This document shows positions 1 through 11,930 of a stretch of DNA of 64,000 bases, one piece after another; positions within the stretch are counted from its first letter, which is position 1; each line of letters opens with the position of its first letter. The translations under genes and the position numbers were made by a program. The notes under the pieces are model-generated. The model did not search any database, was not told the origin of the DNA, and saw only the letters and a program-made list of their open reading frames with translations. Origin of the DNA: Megaleporinus macrocephalus (Eukaryota > Chordata > Actinopteri > Characiformes > Anostomidae); assembly GCA_021613375.1 (NCBI GenBank), contig CM038722.1, forward strand, positions 22,464,607 to 22,528,606. Reading direction: 5' to 3'.

Positions 1-1200
1 TGCTCTCTGTAATAGTGTTCTATATAGTGCTCTCTGTAATAGTGTACTATATAGTGCTCTCTGTAATAGTGTTCTATATAGTGCTCCTTGTAATAGTGGT
101 CAATATAGTGCTCTCTGTAATAGTGCTCTCTGTAATAGTGGTCTATATAGTGCTCTCTGTAATAGTGGTCTATATAGTGCTCTCTGTAATAGTGGTCTAT
201 ATAGTGCTCTCTGTAATAGTGTACTATATAGTGCTCTCTGTAATAGTGTTCTATAAAGTGCTCTCTGTAATAGTGTACTATATAGTGCTCTCTGTAATAG
301 TGGTCTATATAGTGCTCTCTGTAATAGTGGTCTATATAGTGCTGTCTGTAATAGTGTTCTATATAGTGCTCCCTGTAATAGTGTTCTATATAGTGCTCCC
401 TCTAATAGTGGTCTATATAGTGCTCCCTTTAATAGTGTTCTATATAGTGCTCCCTCTAATAGTGGTCTATATAGTGCTCCCTGTAATAGTGGTCAATATA
501 GTGCTCCCTCTAATAGTGGTCTAAATAGTGCTCTCTGTAATAGTGTACTATGTAGTGCTCTCTGTAATAGTGTTCTATATAGTGCTCCCTGTAATAGTGG
601 TCAATATAGTGCTCCCCGTAATAGTGTACTATGTAGTGCTCTCTGTAATAGTGTTCTATATAGTGCTCTCTGTAATAGTGTTCTATATAGTGCTCCCTGT
701 AATAGTGTTCTATATAGTGCTCCCTCTAATAGTGGTCTATATAGTGCTCCCTGTAATAGTGGTCTATATAGTGCTCCCTGTAATAGTGGTCTATATAGTG
801 CTCCCTTTAATAGTGTTCTATATAGTGCTCCCTCTAATAGTGGTCTATATAGTGCTCCCTTTAATAGTGTTCTATATAGTGCTCCCTGTAATAGTGGTCT
901 AAATAGTGCTCTCTGTAATAGTGTACTATGTAGTGCTCTCTGTAATAGTGTTCTATATAGTGCTCTCTGTAATAGTGGTCTATATAGTGCTCCCTGTAAT
1001 AGTGGTCTATATAGTGCTCTCTGTAATAGTGGTCTATATAGTGCTCTCTGTAATAGTGGTATATATATAGTACTCCCTGTAATAGTGGTCTATATAGTGC
1101 TCTCTGTAATAGTGGTCTATATAGTGCTCTCTGTAATAGTGTTCTATATAGTGCTCTCTGTAATAGTGTTCTATATAGTGCTACCTCTAATAGTGTTCTA
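1..1200. repeat. 27-bp minisatellite array, subfamily A
   Basis: Tandem units of 27 bp built on TGCTCTCTGTAATAGTG followed by KTCTATATAG, with CTCTCT/CTCCCT/CTCCCTTT variants. The array is already running at base 1. Because 27 is a multiple of three, long frames stay open and read a hydrophobic nonapeptide (IVLSVIVFY type). An 18-bp short unit occurs near 111-140. These frames are by-products of the period and are not called as genes. A related array lies inverted at 56.5-58.05 kb. Confidence 0.95.
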
Positions 1201-3245
1201 TATAGTGCTCCTTATAGCTGTGTTCTATACAGTGCTCCATCTAGCTGTGTTCTATATAGTGCTCCATATAGCTGTGTTCTATATAGTGCTCCATATAGCT
1301 GTGTTCTATATAGTGCTCCATCTAGCTGTGTTCTATATAGTGCTCCATATAGCTGTGTTCTATATAGTGCTCCATCTAGCTGTGTTTTATATAGTGCTTT
1401 TTATAGCTGTGTTCTATATAGTGCTTTTTATAGCTGTGTTCTATATAGTGCTCCATCTAGCTGTGTTTTATATAGTGCTTTTTATAGCTGTGTTCTATAT
1501 AGTGCTCCATCTAGCTGTGTTCTAGGTAGGGCTTTATATAGCTGTGTTCTATATAGTGCTCCATATAGCTCTCTTCTATATAGTGCTCCATCTAGCTGTG
1601 TTTTATATAGTGCTCCATCTAGCTGTGTTCTATATAGTGCTCCATCTAGCTGTGTTTTATATAGTGCTTTTTATAGCTGTTTTCTATATAGTGCTCTATA
1701 TAGCTGTGTTTTACATAATGTTCTACATAGTTGTGTTCTATATAGTGCTCCATATAGCTGTGTTCTATATAATGGTCCATATAGCTGTGTTTTATATAAT
1801 GCTCTACATAGCTGTGTTCTATATAATGCTCCTTATAGCTGTGTTCTATATAGTGCTCCTTATAGCTGTGTTCTATATAGTGCTCCTTATAGCTGTGTTC
1901 TATATAGTGCTCCATATAGCTCTCTTCTATATAGTGCTCCATATAGCTGTGTTCTATATAGTGCTCCTTATAGCTGTGTTCTATATAGTGCTCCTTATAG
2001 CTCATGTTCTATATAGTGCTCCTTATAGCTGTGTTCTATATAGTGCTCCTAATAGCTGTGTTCTATATAGTGCTCCTTATAATTGTGTTTTATATAATGC
2101 TCCTTATAGCTCATGCTCTATATAGTGCTCCTTATAGCTGTGTTCTATATAGTGCTCCATATAGCTGTGTTCTATATAGTGCTCCTTATAGCTGTGTTCT
2201 ATATAGTGCTCCTTATAGCTCATGTTCTATATAGTGCTCCTTATAGCTGTGTTCTATATAGTGCTCCTTATAGCTGTGTTCTATATAGTGCTCCTTATAG
2301 CTCATGTTCTATATAGTGCTCCTTATAGCTGTGTTCTATATAGTGCTCCTTATAGCTGTGTTCTATATAGTGCTCCTTATAGTTGTGTTTTATATAATGC
2401 TCCTTATAGCTCATGTTCTATATAGTGCTCCTTATAGCTGTGTTCTACATAGTGCTCCATCTAGCTGTGTTCTATATAGTGCTCCATATTGCTGTGTTTT
2501 ATATAGTGCTTTATATAGCCGTGTTCTATATAGTGCTCCATCTAGCTGTGTTCTATATAGTGCTCCATCTAGCTGTGTTCTATATAGTGCTCCATCTAGC
2601 TGTGTTCTATATAGTGCTCCATATTGCTGTGTTTTATATAGTGCTTTATATAGCTGTGTTCTATATAGTGCTCCATATTGCTGTGTTTTATATAGTGCTT
2701 TATATAGCTGTGTTCTATATAGTGCTCCATTTAGCTGTGTTCTATATAGTGCTCCATATTGCTGTGTTTTATATAGTGCTTTATATAGCTGTGTTCTATA
2801 TAGTGCTCCATCTAGCTGTGTTCTATATTGTGCTCCTTATAGCTCATGTTCTATATAGTGCGCCATCTAGCTGTGTTCTTATATAGTGTTCCATACAGTT
2901 GTGTTCTATATAGTGCTCCATATAGCTTTGTTTTATATAATGCTCTGTATAGCTGTGTTTTATATAATGCTCTGTATATCTGTGTTTTATATAGTGCTTT
3001 ATATAGCTGTGTTCTATATAGTGCTCCATCTAGCTGTGTTCTATATAATGTTCTATATAGCTGTGTTCTATATAGTGCTCCATATAGCTGTGTTCTATAT
3101 AGTGCTCCATATAGCTGTGTTTTATGTAATGCTTTATAAAGCTGTGTTCTATATAATGTTCTACATAGTTGTGTTTTATATAGTGCTTTATATAGTAGTG
3201 TTATTTGTAGTGCTCCCTGTAATAAGGTTCTATGAAGTGCTCCCT
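1201..3245. repeat. 27-bp minisatellite array, subfamily B
   Basis: The period and the TTCTATATAGTGCTCC half are the same as in subfamily A, but the other half changes from GTAATAGTG to a TATAGCTGTG / TCTAGCTGTG type from about 1210 onward. Inside are larger blocks punctuated by the variant TATAGCTCATGTTC (near 2000, 2110, 2220, 2305, 2412 and 2842). Around 3185-3245 units degrade and revert to GTAATA-type before unique sequence begins. Confidence 0.95.
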
Positions 3246-3504
3246 TAGGGGGACCATTTGAAATACAGCTCTGCTATCATGGGTTTTCCTCTGTGCGCTG
3301 AATCCGTCCTCCTCAAAGTTAGAAGCGGCGTGACACCAAAGCAGACATTTTCTGCAGCAGTTTCTTTTTGGGGGGGGATACAGGAAAGAGGACAACTTCT
3401 TTAAGATGCTGAATGAACTATGACTGTCACACTGACGTTTTCCTCATGCTTAAACTGCTGGGTGCGTGACTGTGCACGCAAACCGTCTGTGAATTTGTTA
3501 GAGT

Positions 3505-3544
<40 letters not shown>

Positions 3545-4258
3545 GCAGGCTAGAGACAACCTGTTCTCTCTGATCGATGTAGTGTGTGCTCGTGTCAGTG
3601 GGAGAGATGAACTGATAGACATGAAGGTCATTATCCTGAACTGGGCTCATCCAAGCAGCTTTAACAACATTGACCAACCAATTAGGGGGGATTTAGGTTA
3701 GCGCGCGCGTGAGTGTGTGTTTGTGTGCGTCTGCATCACCTGTGGCGATGGTTTATCAGTTTATTAATGTGCACCTGTTCGCACCTCTATAACAATTAGA
3801 GGAAAAGCTGGCTGTGTTCCTTGTTGTGCTGAAAGAAGCATGACCAGCTCTCACTATGTCTTCGACAACGGATTATCCTAATGACTTATTAAGCCACAAT
3901 GTGTTGCGGAGGGTTTGGCTAATAATGCTGCCAGTTTTAACCTGGGTACTGGAACGACACACCTCTCATCATGGTTATTAATGTACAAGAGCAAGTTAAA
4001 TGAACTGAAGCCTTACTTTGACTTTTTTTCACCCAAAAACTATTAAGATTTCAGGATTAAATAGTAAAAGACAAACAATTCTTGTTTATTATATTTTTCC
4101 AAACCTTTAAACTCGGGTCATGTGTCGTTTACACTTAACCTGGTTGTATTTCTCTTGAAACTGAATATGTGGTAGTCTTGCATAACACGTTAATATTCAA
4201 ATGCTCTAGAATATTCTGCAAGTGTTATGATAAACAGCAGTCTGTCAAGTTTGTTCCA
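3246..4258. other. Non-repetitive flank with one (GT)n microsatellite
   Basis: No gene seen. (GT)n occupies about 3502-3542, with a GCGCGCG/GT-rich patch at about 3698-3725. The remainder shows no family I recognise. Confidence 0.6.
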
Positions 4259-4590
4259 ATATTTGCTTTTATATTCTACCTCTCATAACTTGTTCATAGT
4301 ATTTAACATGGCATCATATTTGGCCCATATCAAACAAACCTGGTTATCTTATTAGCTCAGATATAATAGAAGGTGTTGAGCGTGTGCTAAAGGAACTGGC
4401 CATTGTGCTGAAGGAACTGGAACTGGCCATTGGCTTTCATATTTGCTTTTATATTCTACCTCTCATAACTTGTTCATAGTATTTAACATGGCATCATATT
4501 TGGGCCATATCAAACAAACCTGGTTATCTTATAATCTCAGATATAATAGAAGCTGTTGAGCCTGTGCTAAAGGAACTGGCCATTGGCTTT
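4259..4590 (+). repeat. 180-bp tandem duplication
   Basis: The segment starting ATATTTGCTTTTATATTC at 4259 recurs at 4439, exactly 180 bp on, with few mismatches (for example TATTAGCTC versus TATAATCTC). The first copy carries an extra internal repeat of AAGGAACTGG near 4412-4430. Copy 2 ends about 4590. Confidence 0.9.
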
Positions 4591-4719
4591 CACTATAAGT
4601 GTGGTTGGAATGATTGAGATTCTTTTCTTTTCTGTTCTGGGAAGAATAGTTGCAATGACAGGCACCGATAATCTAAATGACCAGTTAGACTGAAAAACAC
4701 TATGTGCTTATTTTCATTG

Positions 4720-4872
4720 TTTTTCAGTAATTGTCCTGCTCCGAGTGTCCATCTCTCCTTGTCAGTAGGCTTCAACTTGCTACCACTGTTCTTCCTTCCT
4801 GAGGCAGTTTTTCCTCGTTTGGCATCAGCCCTCATGAGTTTTGACACTGTTCTTCTGGACATGGCTCACATA
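4720..4872 (-). pseudogene. Tc1-like transposase fragment (N-terminal DNA-binding region), degenerate
   Basis: On the minus strand a short open stretch reads MSRRTVSKLMRADAK, then GRKNSGSKLKPTDKER. This resembles the paired-like helix-turn-helix end and the GRK-type linker of fish Tc1 transposases. Similarity fades after about 40 residues and no DDE region follows. The match is from memory, so it is a probable, not certain, transposon scrap. Confidence 0.5.
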
Positions 4873-6612
4873 TCTTGACACGAGCTCACATATTAAAGTG
4901 CTGATTTAGTATGTGTTTCTTTATCGCTTGAACATGAGTAGTCATTTATAGTACAGATAATCTGTGGAGCACATAGCTTTAACTGTGATTTAGATTATTC
5001 TATATGACTATAGAGTTCTTTACCATTAGCTTGCCTACAGTCTGTCATTATACAGTGTCTACACTGTACCAGAGTCTGTTGTATATACAATTTTGCTTTC
5101 CCGCCAAGGCAGCCCATGTCACAGCCCAAGGTTAGAATGACTCATTCACATTTTTTAATACTCTTGAGATTCAATATTACGATATTGTTCAAGAATTTGA
5201 ATGATGTTTAAGCTTTAATACCTTGAATGCACCAGTGTCTCTGGGCTAAAAGAATTTCTTAACCCATATGAACACAGTATTTAAGTTAGTTATCTAAACC
5301 ATTAATGGCGATCATCATATTCTTTCGTGTAGTTAATCTCGAGACTGCTTTAAACTAACTGCACTGTTTCTAATGTTAGCTTGTTTATTTTCCAGTTCAT
5401 TCCACACTACACACGCGCTAAAAGGTTCATTAGTGAACAAAAGGTAGGCTGGCAAAGGTGATACTGAAAACTGGGCCCAGGCGTTACATCTGCTTCAACA
5501 CTAGTGCACACACAATCAGAACACACTGTTTGCGTACTCTACGTCAACATGCTGTACCCACACACACATGCGCTGATTGTTGCAACTCAGGCTGGAGGAG
5601 CAGGTTTTTGGGTGAAGGATCTTTTCCTCCCTTCGGGGCTTGGTGATGGCCTGCTTCTGCCTCCACCAATCGCGTGCAAGCGTGGGATCACCCCCCTGCC
5701 CATTGGTCATGGGTAATTAATTAGCAAGCTGTTCCTCGTTAAGGCCAAATGAAGATCAACACATGGATACCATGAGACAACGGGCTTGTCCCCAATGGCC
5801 CACTCGCACACTACTTAGGGTGAGAACAAAACTAGATGTTCCCTCGATTGAGCCTCGGAGATGAACGCTGGGCGATATGCTGTCTATAGAGGAATCGGTG
5901 GCATACTGGTGTATTCATTTTAGTTTTGCTGGTGCTGATGGATAACATTGAGCATTGTATTCATTATAATGTTCTATTCCATTCGTGGTTGCTCTCTAGC
6001 GACGGGACTGGAACCAGATTGGTACTGGCTTCAAATTTTATTACAAAAAGCATATCAACATTGCATGGATGTTTGAGTATGAGCAGAATTTCAAACCGAT
6101 ATTTGATGACATATTTATTGTTATTTATTGAGTGTTTCCCACACGGTAACTACAATTTGATTGTGTGCCCAGGTATATGGACACCTGCCCAAGTTTATTT
6201 CAACCCATTTCAAAATGTTTAACATTTTATTCTCTTATTCTGTTTGGAGAAGCTGTGGGATTGAACTCCAACGTGGCTCCCACAAGAATGCAACTTGAGT
6301 CAGCTTGGGTAGTAAAGGAGAACAGAAGAGAAGAACCAGAATAAAGAAATAGCCACGTCTTTCCTTGCTTTTCGTTGTATTTCATTCACTCTGCTGGTTG
6401 GGCTGGTATGAGCAGCTTTGTAATTATGACTTAACTGCTTGTACGTTTGTCAGTAGAGCACTTGTGTAAAGCTAGATGTTTGTGTAATGTATGTAATAAT
6501 ACTTGTCTATGACTTGTAACTGGCAAAGTTTAGTTAAGATTTGCTTCTTCTGTTGTTTTTTCATTAGACTTAAATCTTACTATAGTCAGCAGTCAGACGG
6601 TAAAGGTAGATT
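4873..6612. other. Unannotated non-coding stretch
   Basis: AT-rich sequence with a more GC-rich patch at 5560-5720. The open frames are short, with no recognisable protein, RNA gene or repeat. It is taken as intronic or upstream sequence. Confidence 0.5.
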
Positions 6613-6950
6613 TTTATATTATTATTTAATAATGGTGTGCATCTTTGTTTTTTAAAAGGTTTGTCTTTATTCCATTCCACCAGTTTTGCTGGTGAAACTG
6701 ACCTGAGAAACTCATTGTAAGATAATTGGAAGCTTGTCTGTATAAATATACAGTGCTTTGTAAAGGTTTTAGACACTGAGGACATTATTATATTTTAAAA
6801 ACAAATTTTTCCCAGACAGGAAGCTTTTATTTGCTCACTTTATGTCACTTTTTAAAATATTCAATTAGTATTAATTGAGTAAGTAATGCTTTTACATATA
6901 TCATTGTGTTTATTTAATCATTTTCCAAGCTTCTCCTTGTGGAAACAACC
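6613..6950 (+). repeat. Dispersed repeat, copy 1 (about 335 bp)
   Basis: Nearly the same sequence as 7839-8180: both contain GGTGTGCATCTTTGTTTTTT, then CCATTCCACC, GATAATTGG, CAGTGCTTTGTAAAGGTTTT and CTTCTCCTTGTGGAAACAAC. Divergence is low. The family is not identified. Confidence 0.85.
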
Positions 6951-7745
6951 CAGTATTATTAACAGTTCTCATCTAATACCTGCTTTGACTGCTCAGTACT
7001 TCATTAAGCTAAATCAAGATTACTGCTGAAGGAACTGAATACATTCATACAATGTCTGGAACGTTCAGGAGAAATCTGGAACTAAACGTTGTTCTTCAAA
7101 CTGGAGCTCAGATATGATCTACTTCTTTCAGAATAAGATATTAATGCTACTGTGTATTGAATTTATATATGTTTACAGCTGTTCTAATAACGTGAGCTTT
7201 ACTTACTGGTAAACGTTTTGCTAAGATAAAGGTTTTTAAACAATGAGCTCAGGTGCCTAAAGCTTTTCCACAGTAGTGAACACAAATAGGCTAGAATGTC
7301 CCATTCACACAGGCATTGTGGGGGTTATTGTACTTTCCCTGTAAGGAAAATTCAGGTAGCTTTATTCCTCTGTCAGTTTCCATGATATGCTCAGAAAAGT
7401 GCTTTGTGACATAATTTAACACAATAATCATAAAGCATCATCATATTGCCCACCCCAGTATGTGTAACACCATTCATATCAATATGGACATGTACATAAA
7501 AAAAACAAAATCAGATATCAGCATTAGCCCACAACTCTTATTTCAGTTCATCACTAGTTGCATAATTTCATCATTGAATAAGTCTCAGACTAGTAACTAA
7601 ATAATTGCAATTAATAATTTAATTGTCCGTTGCACGCAACCATTAATGCACAAGCCAAACGTGGCCAAATTAGCTGATTAGGTATCTTGCTTGCTGGCTG
7701 TGTTTGATTATTGGCTAATATTCACTGTACAGTCAAAGTGACAGA
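6951..7745. other. Unannotated AT-rich spacer between two copies of a repeat
   Basis: No gene, microsatellite or recognised transposon seen. Confidence 0.5.
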
Positions 7746-8240
7746 CTACACTGTTGTGGCTACACAGTTAATACACCAACATTACTCAGTGCTGCCCTCT
7801 ACATGTGCAGGAAGTGTATTTCAGCCATTTCCAGCGAATTATATTATTATTTATGATGGTGTGCATCTTTGTTTTTTAAAAGGTTTGTTTTTATTCCATT
7901 CCACCGGTTTTGATGGTAAAACTGACCTGAGAAACTCATTGTAAGATAATTGGGAAGCTTGTCTGTATAAATATACAGTGCTTTGTAAAGGTTTTAGACA
8001 CTTGAGGACATTATTATATTTTAAAAACAAATTTTTCCCAGACAGGAAACTTTTATTTGCTCAACAAATCACTTTATCACTTTTTAAAATATTCAATTAG
8101 TATTAATAGAGTTAGTAGTGCTTTTACATACGTCAGTGTGTTTATTTAACCCTTTCCAAACTTCTCCTTGTGGAAACAACTGTTGTAGCTACACAGCTAA
8201 TACACCAACATTACTCAGTGCTGCCCTCTACATGTGTCAG
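7746..8240 (+). repeat. Dispersed repeat, copy 2, flanked by a 60-bp direct repeat
   Basis: The core at 7839-8180 matches 6613-6950. It is bracketed by a roughly 60-bp direct repeat (7752-7811 and 8180-8238) containing ACACCAACATTACTCAGTGC and CTGCCCTCTACATGTG. Copy 1 lacks this bracket. The arrangement fits insertion or local duplication of the core, but 60 bp is too long for a target-site duplication. Confidence 0.75.
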
Positions 8241-8388
8241 CATCATCTCAGTACATTTTACTGTTTTCTTATGTTTCAGTTTATAAGCGCAGCACACTCT
8301 GAAAACTCACTTAACACTTATCCAACAAATGTGAGTAGTATTAAGTAATTACGGTCTTCCCAGGTCATTGCAGTTATGTGATTATGTG

Positions 8389-8632
8389 ATCATTTATTGT
8401 TGCTATCCAAAGAAAACCGTGTATCTCAATTTTTGGTTTTCTAGATCACATGAACGCAGCAGCTGCTGTTCACATTGTGTGCAAACTCCACAATGGATGG
8501 ACCAATGGACGTGCTCCAGAATAACTTGGAAACCTGGTTCCATTCACTTTCATTGGAATTAAAGTTTTGCTCTCTCCTATAAAGTTGCCATTTTCAAGGT
8601 ACTTGTTTTTCTTGGGCCGGTGACGACGTTAT
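8389..8632 (+). mobile_element. Family-1 MITE, copy a
   Basis: About 245 bp with family landmarks in order: ATCCAAAGAAAACC, a TCAATTTTTGG run, CAATGGATGGACCAATGG, GTTCCATTC, CTCTCCTATAAAGTTGCCAT, and a right end CTTGGGCCGGTGACGACG resembling the inverted complement of the left end. The same order recurs at seven other places in this window. Confidence 0.75.
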
Positions 8633-8639
8633 GTGACAG

Positions 8640-9855
8640 CCCTACACACTACTCTAGGTTTCTGTTTTCAAAGTCCTGATCTTGTCAGATTCACATGTTT
8701 GGCCATGTTTGTTTGAAGTGGCCATCTTGAGGTTTAAGACATCATTGGAAGAAAGTCTGAAAAGCTGGCAGGAAGAAAAGTGCACAAGGCACTGAACGCA
8801 GTCTCAGTCTCTCAAAAGTCTTCCAGCACATGTGTTAAAGAATTCTTAATCCATTTGGATTCTTTGTGTTGACTGATTAGCTTTGCATGTAATCATTGCT
8901 CATAAAGAGACATAGCTTTGGCTAAACAGGTCTGTAACTGTTGGGGGGGCTTGTTATTTTTCATCAGCCCAAAACGTAGAACACTGAGCTGCTTGTTTGT
9001 TTGTTTGCACAGTTTCAGTCAAATCAAGTTTGAAACTGTCCTGTCAATATGCTGCTTGTTGTCTATTGAGAGTCTCATTCATTTAATGATCGAAACTAGG
9101 CACCTGGGTGCGTCTCTTTAGAGTAAAGCAGGGTTGAGTTGGGGGGGTGAGGTAGAGTTTATTCTGTGCTGAAACGACAGGGCTTTTGTTCTGACGTTGT
9201 TTATAGATTCTGTTTGGGGTTTTATGAGTTTTGGGGGTTAATTTGCTGTAGAAAATCAAATCCAATCTTCACATCAGAACCATAAATCACACTGAACTTG
9301 ACAATGCGCACCGCGGAGGGTTTATTGTTCGTGCACTTAGTTTTGCTGTTTTCCTGCCCTTCACTCGTTCAGGTGGTGTTTTTGTTTTTCCTTTGTTCTC
9401 CCTTTTTTATTTCGCAGAATCTTCTCTGTGATACTGCTCTCTCTGGCAGAGCTCCATTACCCCTCGTAAAGACTCTGAGTGAATGGCCAACACCTGATGC
9501 CCACACATAGCTTCATTCAGCTCAGAGAGAAAGAGGTGTGTGTGTGTAAAAGAGGGATTTTTAAATATAAATAGATTCAAGAATACTACGATTGCTCATG
9601 AAAACGAGAAATAGTGATACAAATATCCTTCTCTGTCTTTGTCTTCAAACACCTAAGAACTTTTCCATTACAAGTGTGATACTTCATCAGCAGTACATGA
9701 CATTCTGCTTGGTGTGCAGAAAACAGCAAAACAACAGAAGCCGACAGGAACAGACATCATGCAGGTACAAACGCCACACAGACGTCTTCTGTAGCCACAG
9801 TGTTTGAAATGATGAACAAATTCAGTGGCAGTGATTAAAAAACGAGGGTGCCAAG
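8640..9855. other. Unannotated non-coding stretch
   Basis: Mixed composition; no gene or repeat recognised. Short G-runs (GGGGGGG) near 8942 and 9140. Confidence 0.5.
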
Positions 9856-10264
9856 TAGGGGTGTAAGAAAATATCAAAATATAGAATATTGCGATATTAT
9901 GTTTAGTGATACTGTATCGATTCTCAAAAACACAGTTTTGATTATTAGTTTAACAGTTTATATACACAGATTCCTGGCAGACAGTGAATCATTGTGTGTT
10001 GTTTTTAAACCTCTGACCACTAGATGGCAGTGTTGTAATCCATTTTCAGCTCCACTCCAACATTAACAAGCAGCACAAGGGCGCAATACTATTTTCAGCA
10101 TTGATAAACCTGTTCATACAGTGGTGTGTTTTAATAGTAGGATTTTAAAACTCTGAATATATTTCTTTGCTTCCAATATTGCAGTATATCGCAATACATT
10201 GAGTCGTGACCATTCTTTTACGATACGTATCGTATCGCCAGGTTCTTGCCAATACACAGCTCTA
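9856..10264 (+). mobile_element. hAT-type MITE (family 2), copy a, with perfect 8-bp TSD
   Basis: 409 bp starting TAGGGGTGTAAGAAAATAT and ending ACACAGCTCTA, flanked on both sides by GTGCCAAG (9848-9855 and 10265-10272). An 8-bp duplication and TAGGG..CYCTA ends are hAT hallmarks. The interior carries CTAGATGGCAGTGTTGTAAT and a GATACGTATCGTATCG palindromic stretch. Too short to encode a transposase. Two inverted copies lie at 39.2 and 52.8 kb. Confidence 0.9.
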
Positions 10265-10272
10265 GTGCCAAG

Positions 10273-11639
10273 GTGCAAGGCTACACTGTAGGCTATACAT
10301 TCTGTAATAATGTTAGTAAGTTTGGTTTATGTGAACTATTTTTATTGATCTTGTTGAGGTTTATTGTTAGTTTTCAGCTGACTGGATTCTGGATTTTTTG
10401 AGTTTCAGTCCAAAAAAAAAAAAAAGTTTTTTTTCACTCCTGCACGCAATTGGACTAATTTCTCCAACTCTGCACGTGTGTGCATGTGCGTGCATGTTTG
10501 TGTATCTGTGTAATTGAGCTTATTTTGCAAGCAAAGAAAAATACCAGTTAAATCTTCCTCTCCCGCTCTGACAGTCTTGCTGTGTTTGGATGCGTATTAG
10601 CGTGTATGTGTGTGTGTGTGTGTGTATGTGTGTGTGTGTGTGTGTGAGTGTGTGTGTGCAGCAGAGGGAATTATTTGGTGATGGAGAGAGGCAGGCGGCA
10701 TACCTCCATAGTGTCAAACTGGATTACCAGACAAGCGCAATCCCCCTCGCGCAATGCACCACTTCAAAACGCTGTGTGTGAGGACGTGTGTGAGTGTGTA
10801 TTTGTGGTGGTGCGTGTGCATAAGTGTGTGTACGCCTCCTTCCGTGTATTTCCTGTCCTACAAAATGTTACAAACCTCACTCACCACTTAGCACTGATAA
10901 TCCAGTTATATGTTTTTTTCTTGTTTGTGTTTTTTTTTTTTTTTTTTTTGCTACTGAATTGAATCAGCACTTCTGAATTCATTTCGTATAAATGCATCAA
11001 TAAATGTTAATTGTGTTTCGGGTTGTTATCAGAGGGTTTCCTCCCAAGCCGAAGCGGAGCTAATTTGGGGATGGGATAAAACCTGCAAAGGGTTTTTTGT
11101 ACAAACATTTTGTTTAATGCATAATTTATTGCCTTGCCAGGGAAAAAAACTGAGCTCAAGGATTGCGAGAGAAAGTAATGAAAGAAACACAGATAGGTGT
11201 GCAAGCAGGCGCGCACGCACGCGCTTTTTTATAAACACCCCTCCCCTCATACATACTGATATGACATATGTGACCGGTATATCAATTTGATGTCCCACAG
11301 ATTTACAGTGCAAGGACACAAGTAATATTTTTTATGATTTAAAATACATCCAGTGCATATATTCACTTAATAACATGAAAAAATATGAACAAAAAATGTA
11401 TATGATGCATAAAAATATGTAACCTTTACAACCTTTACATAAGATTACAGCAATAATAAACCAGTCCAGGCTCTGCATTATATTAATTCTGCAAAAATAA
11501 GAATGTGGAAGCTGCACCTGGTGTCTTTCTGAAAGAGATAGCCGCTGGGAAGATCTCACACAACTGGTAGCAGTCATAATGAAGATGACAGAGATTCCTC
11601 AAGTTCCTTAAGTTCCAACATTATTAAACAACAGTCAAA
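10273..11639. other. Non-coding stretch with microsatellites
   Basis: A-run/T-run at 10412-10432 (A13 then T8), (GT)n at 10602-10659, poly-T at 10930-10949. The segment 11000-11230 is unique and ends in a GCGCGCACGCACGCGC patch. No gene seen. Confidence 0.6.
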
Positions 11640-11930
11640 TTGAAGAAGCTTAAAGGAGCATTTTGTAATTTATATAATAAAACCTGTCAAATTCTTTTTC
11701 CACACAGTGCAGGGAATAATATCACCACACAGTCCTTCCTCCTCCCCCTTCATTTAGTAAAAATATTCAGCATTGAACTCTTATCACCTTATCTCCAGCA
11801 GTGGAAAGCAATGTTAGCCATTAAGGTAGTGATATTTCCACATCCTCTCATGTTGGACTGATTCAGCTCAGTGCTACCTCTTGAGGTACAAGTTGGTATT
11901 ACGAGACAGGGCAGGCCAGGACTGGCTTAG
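11640..11930 (+). repeat. Dispersed repeat fragment (family 3)
   Basis: Shares AAACCTGTCAAATTC, CCCTTCATTTA and CTCCAGCAGTGGAAAGC with 42427-42510, and shares CCTCTCATGTTGGACTGATT plus GGTATTACGAGACAGG with the reverse complement of 61820-61890. An unclassified interspersed family seen in both orientations. Confidence 0.7.

Noticed and set aside
15..3248. Long hydrophobic open frames across the first array as membrane proteins
   Set aside because: They follow from a 27-bp (9-codon) period without stops. They are open on both strands in places, vary by unit mutations, and have no start context or domain.
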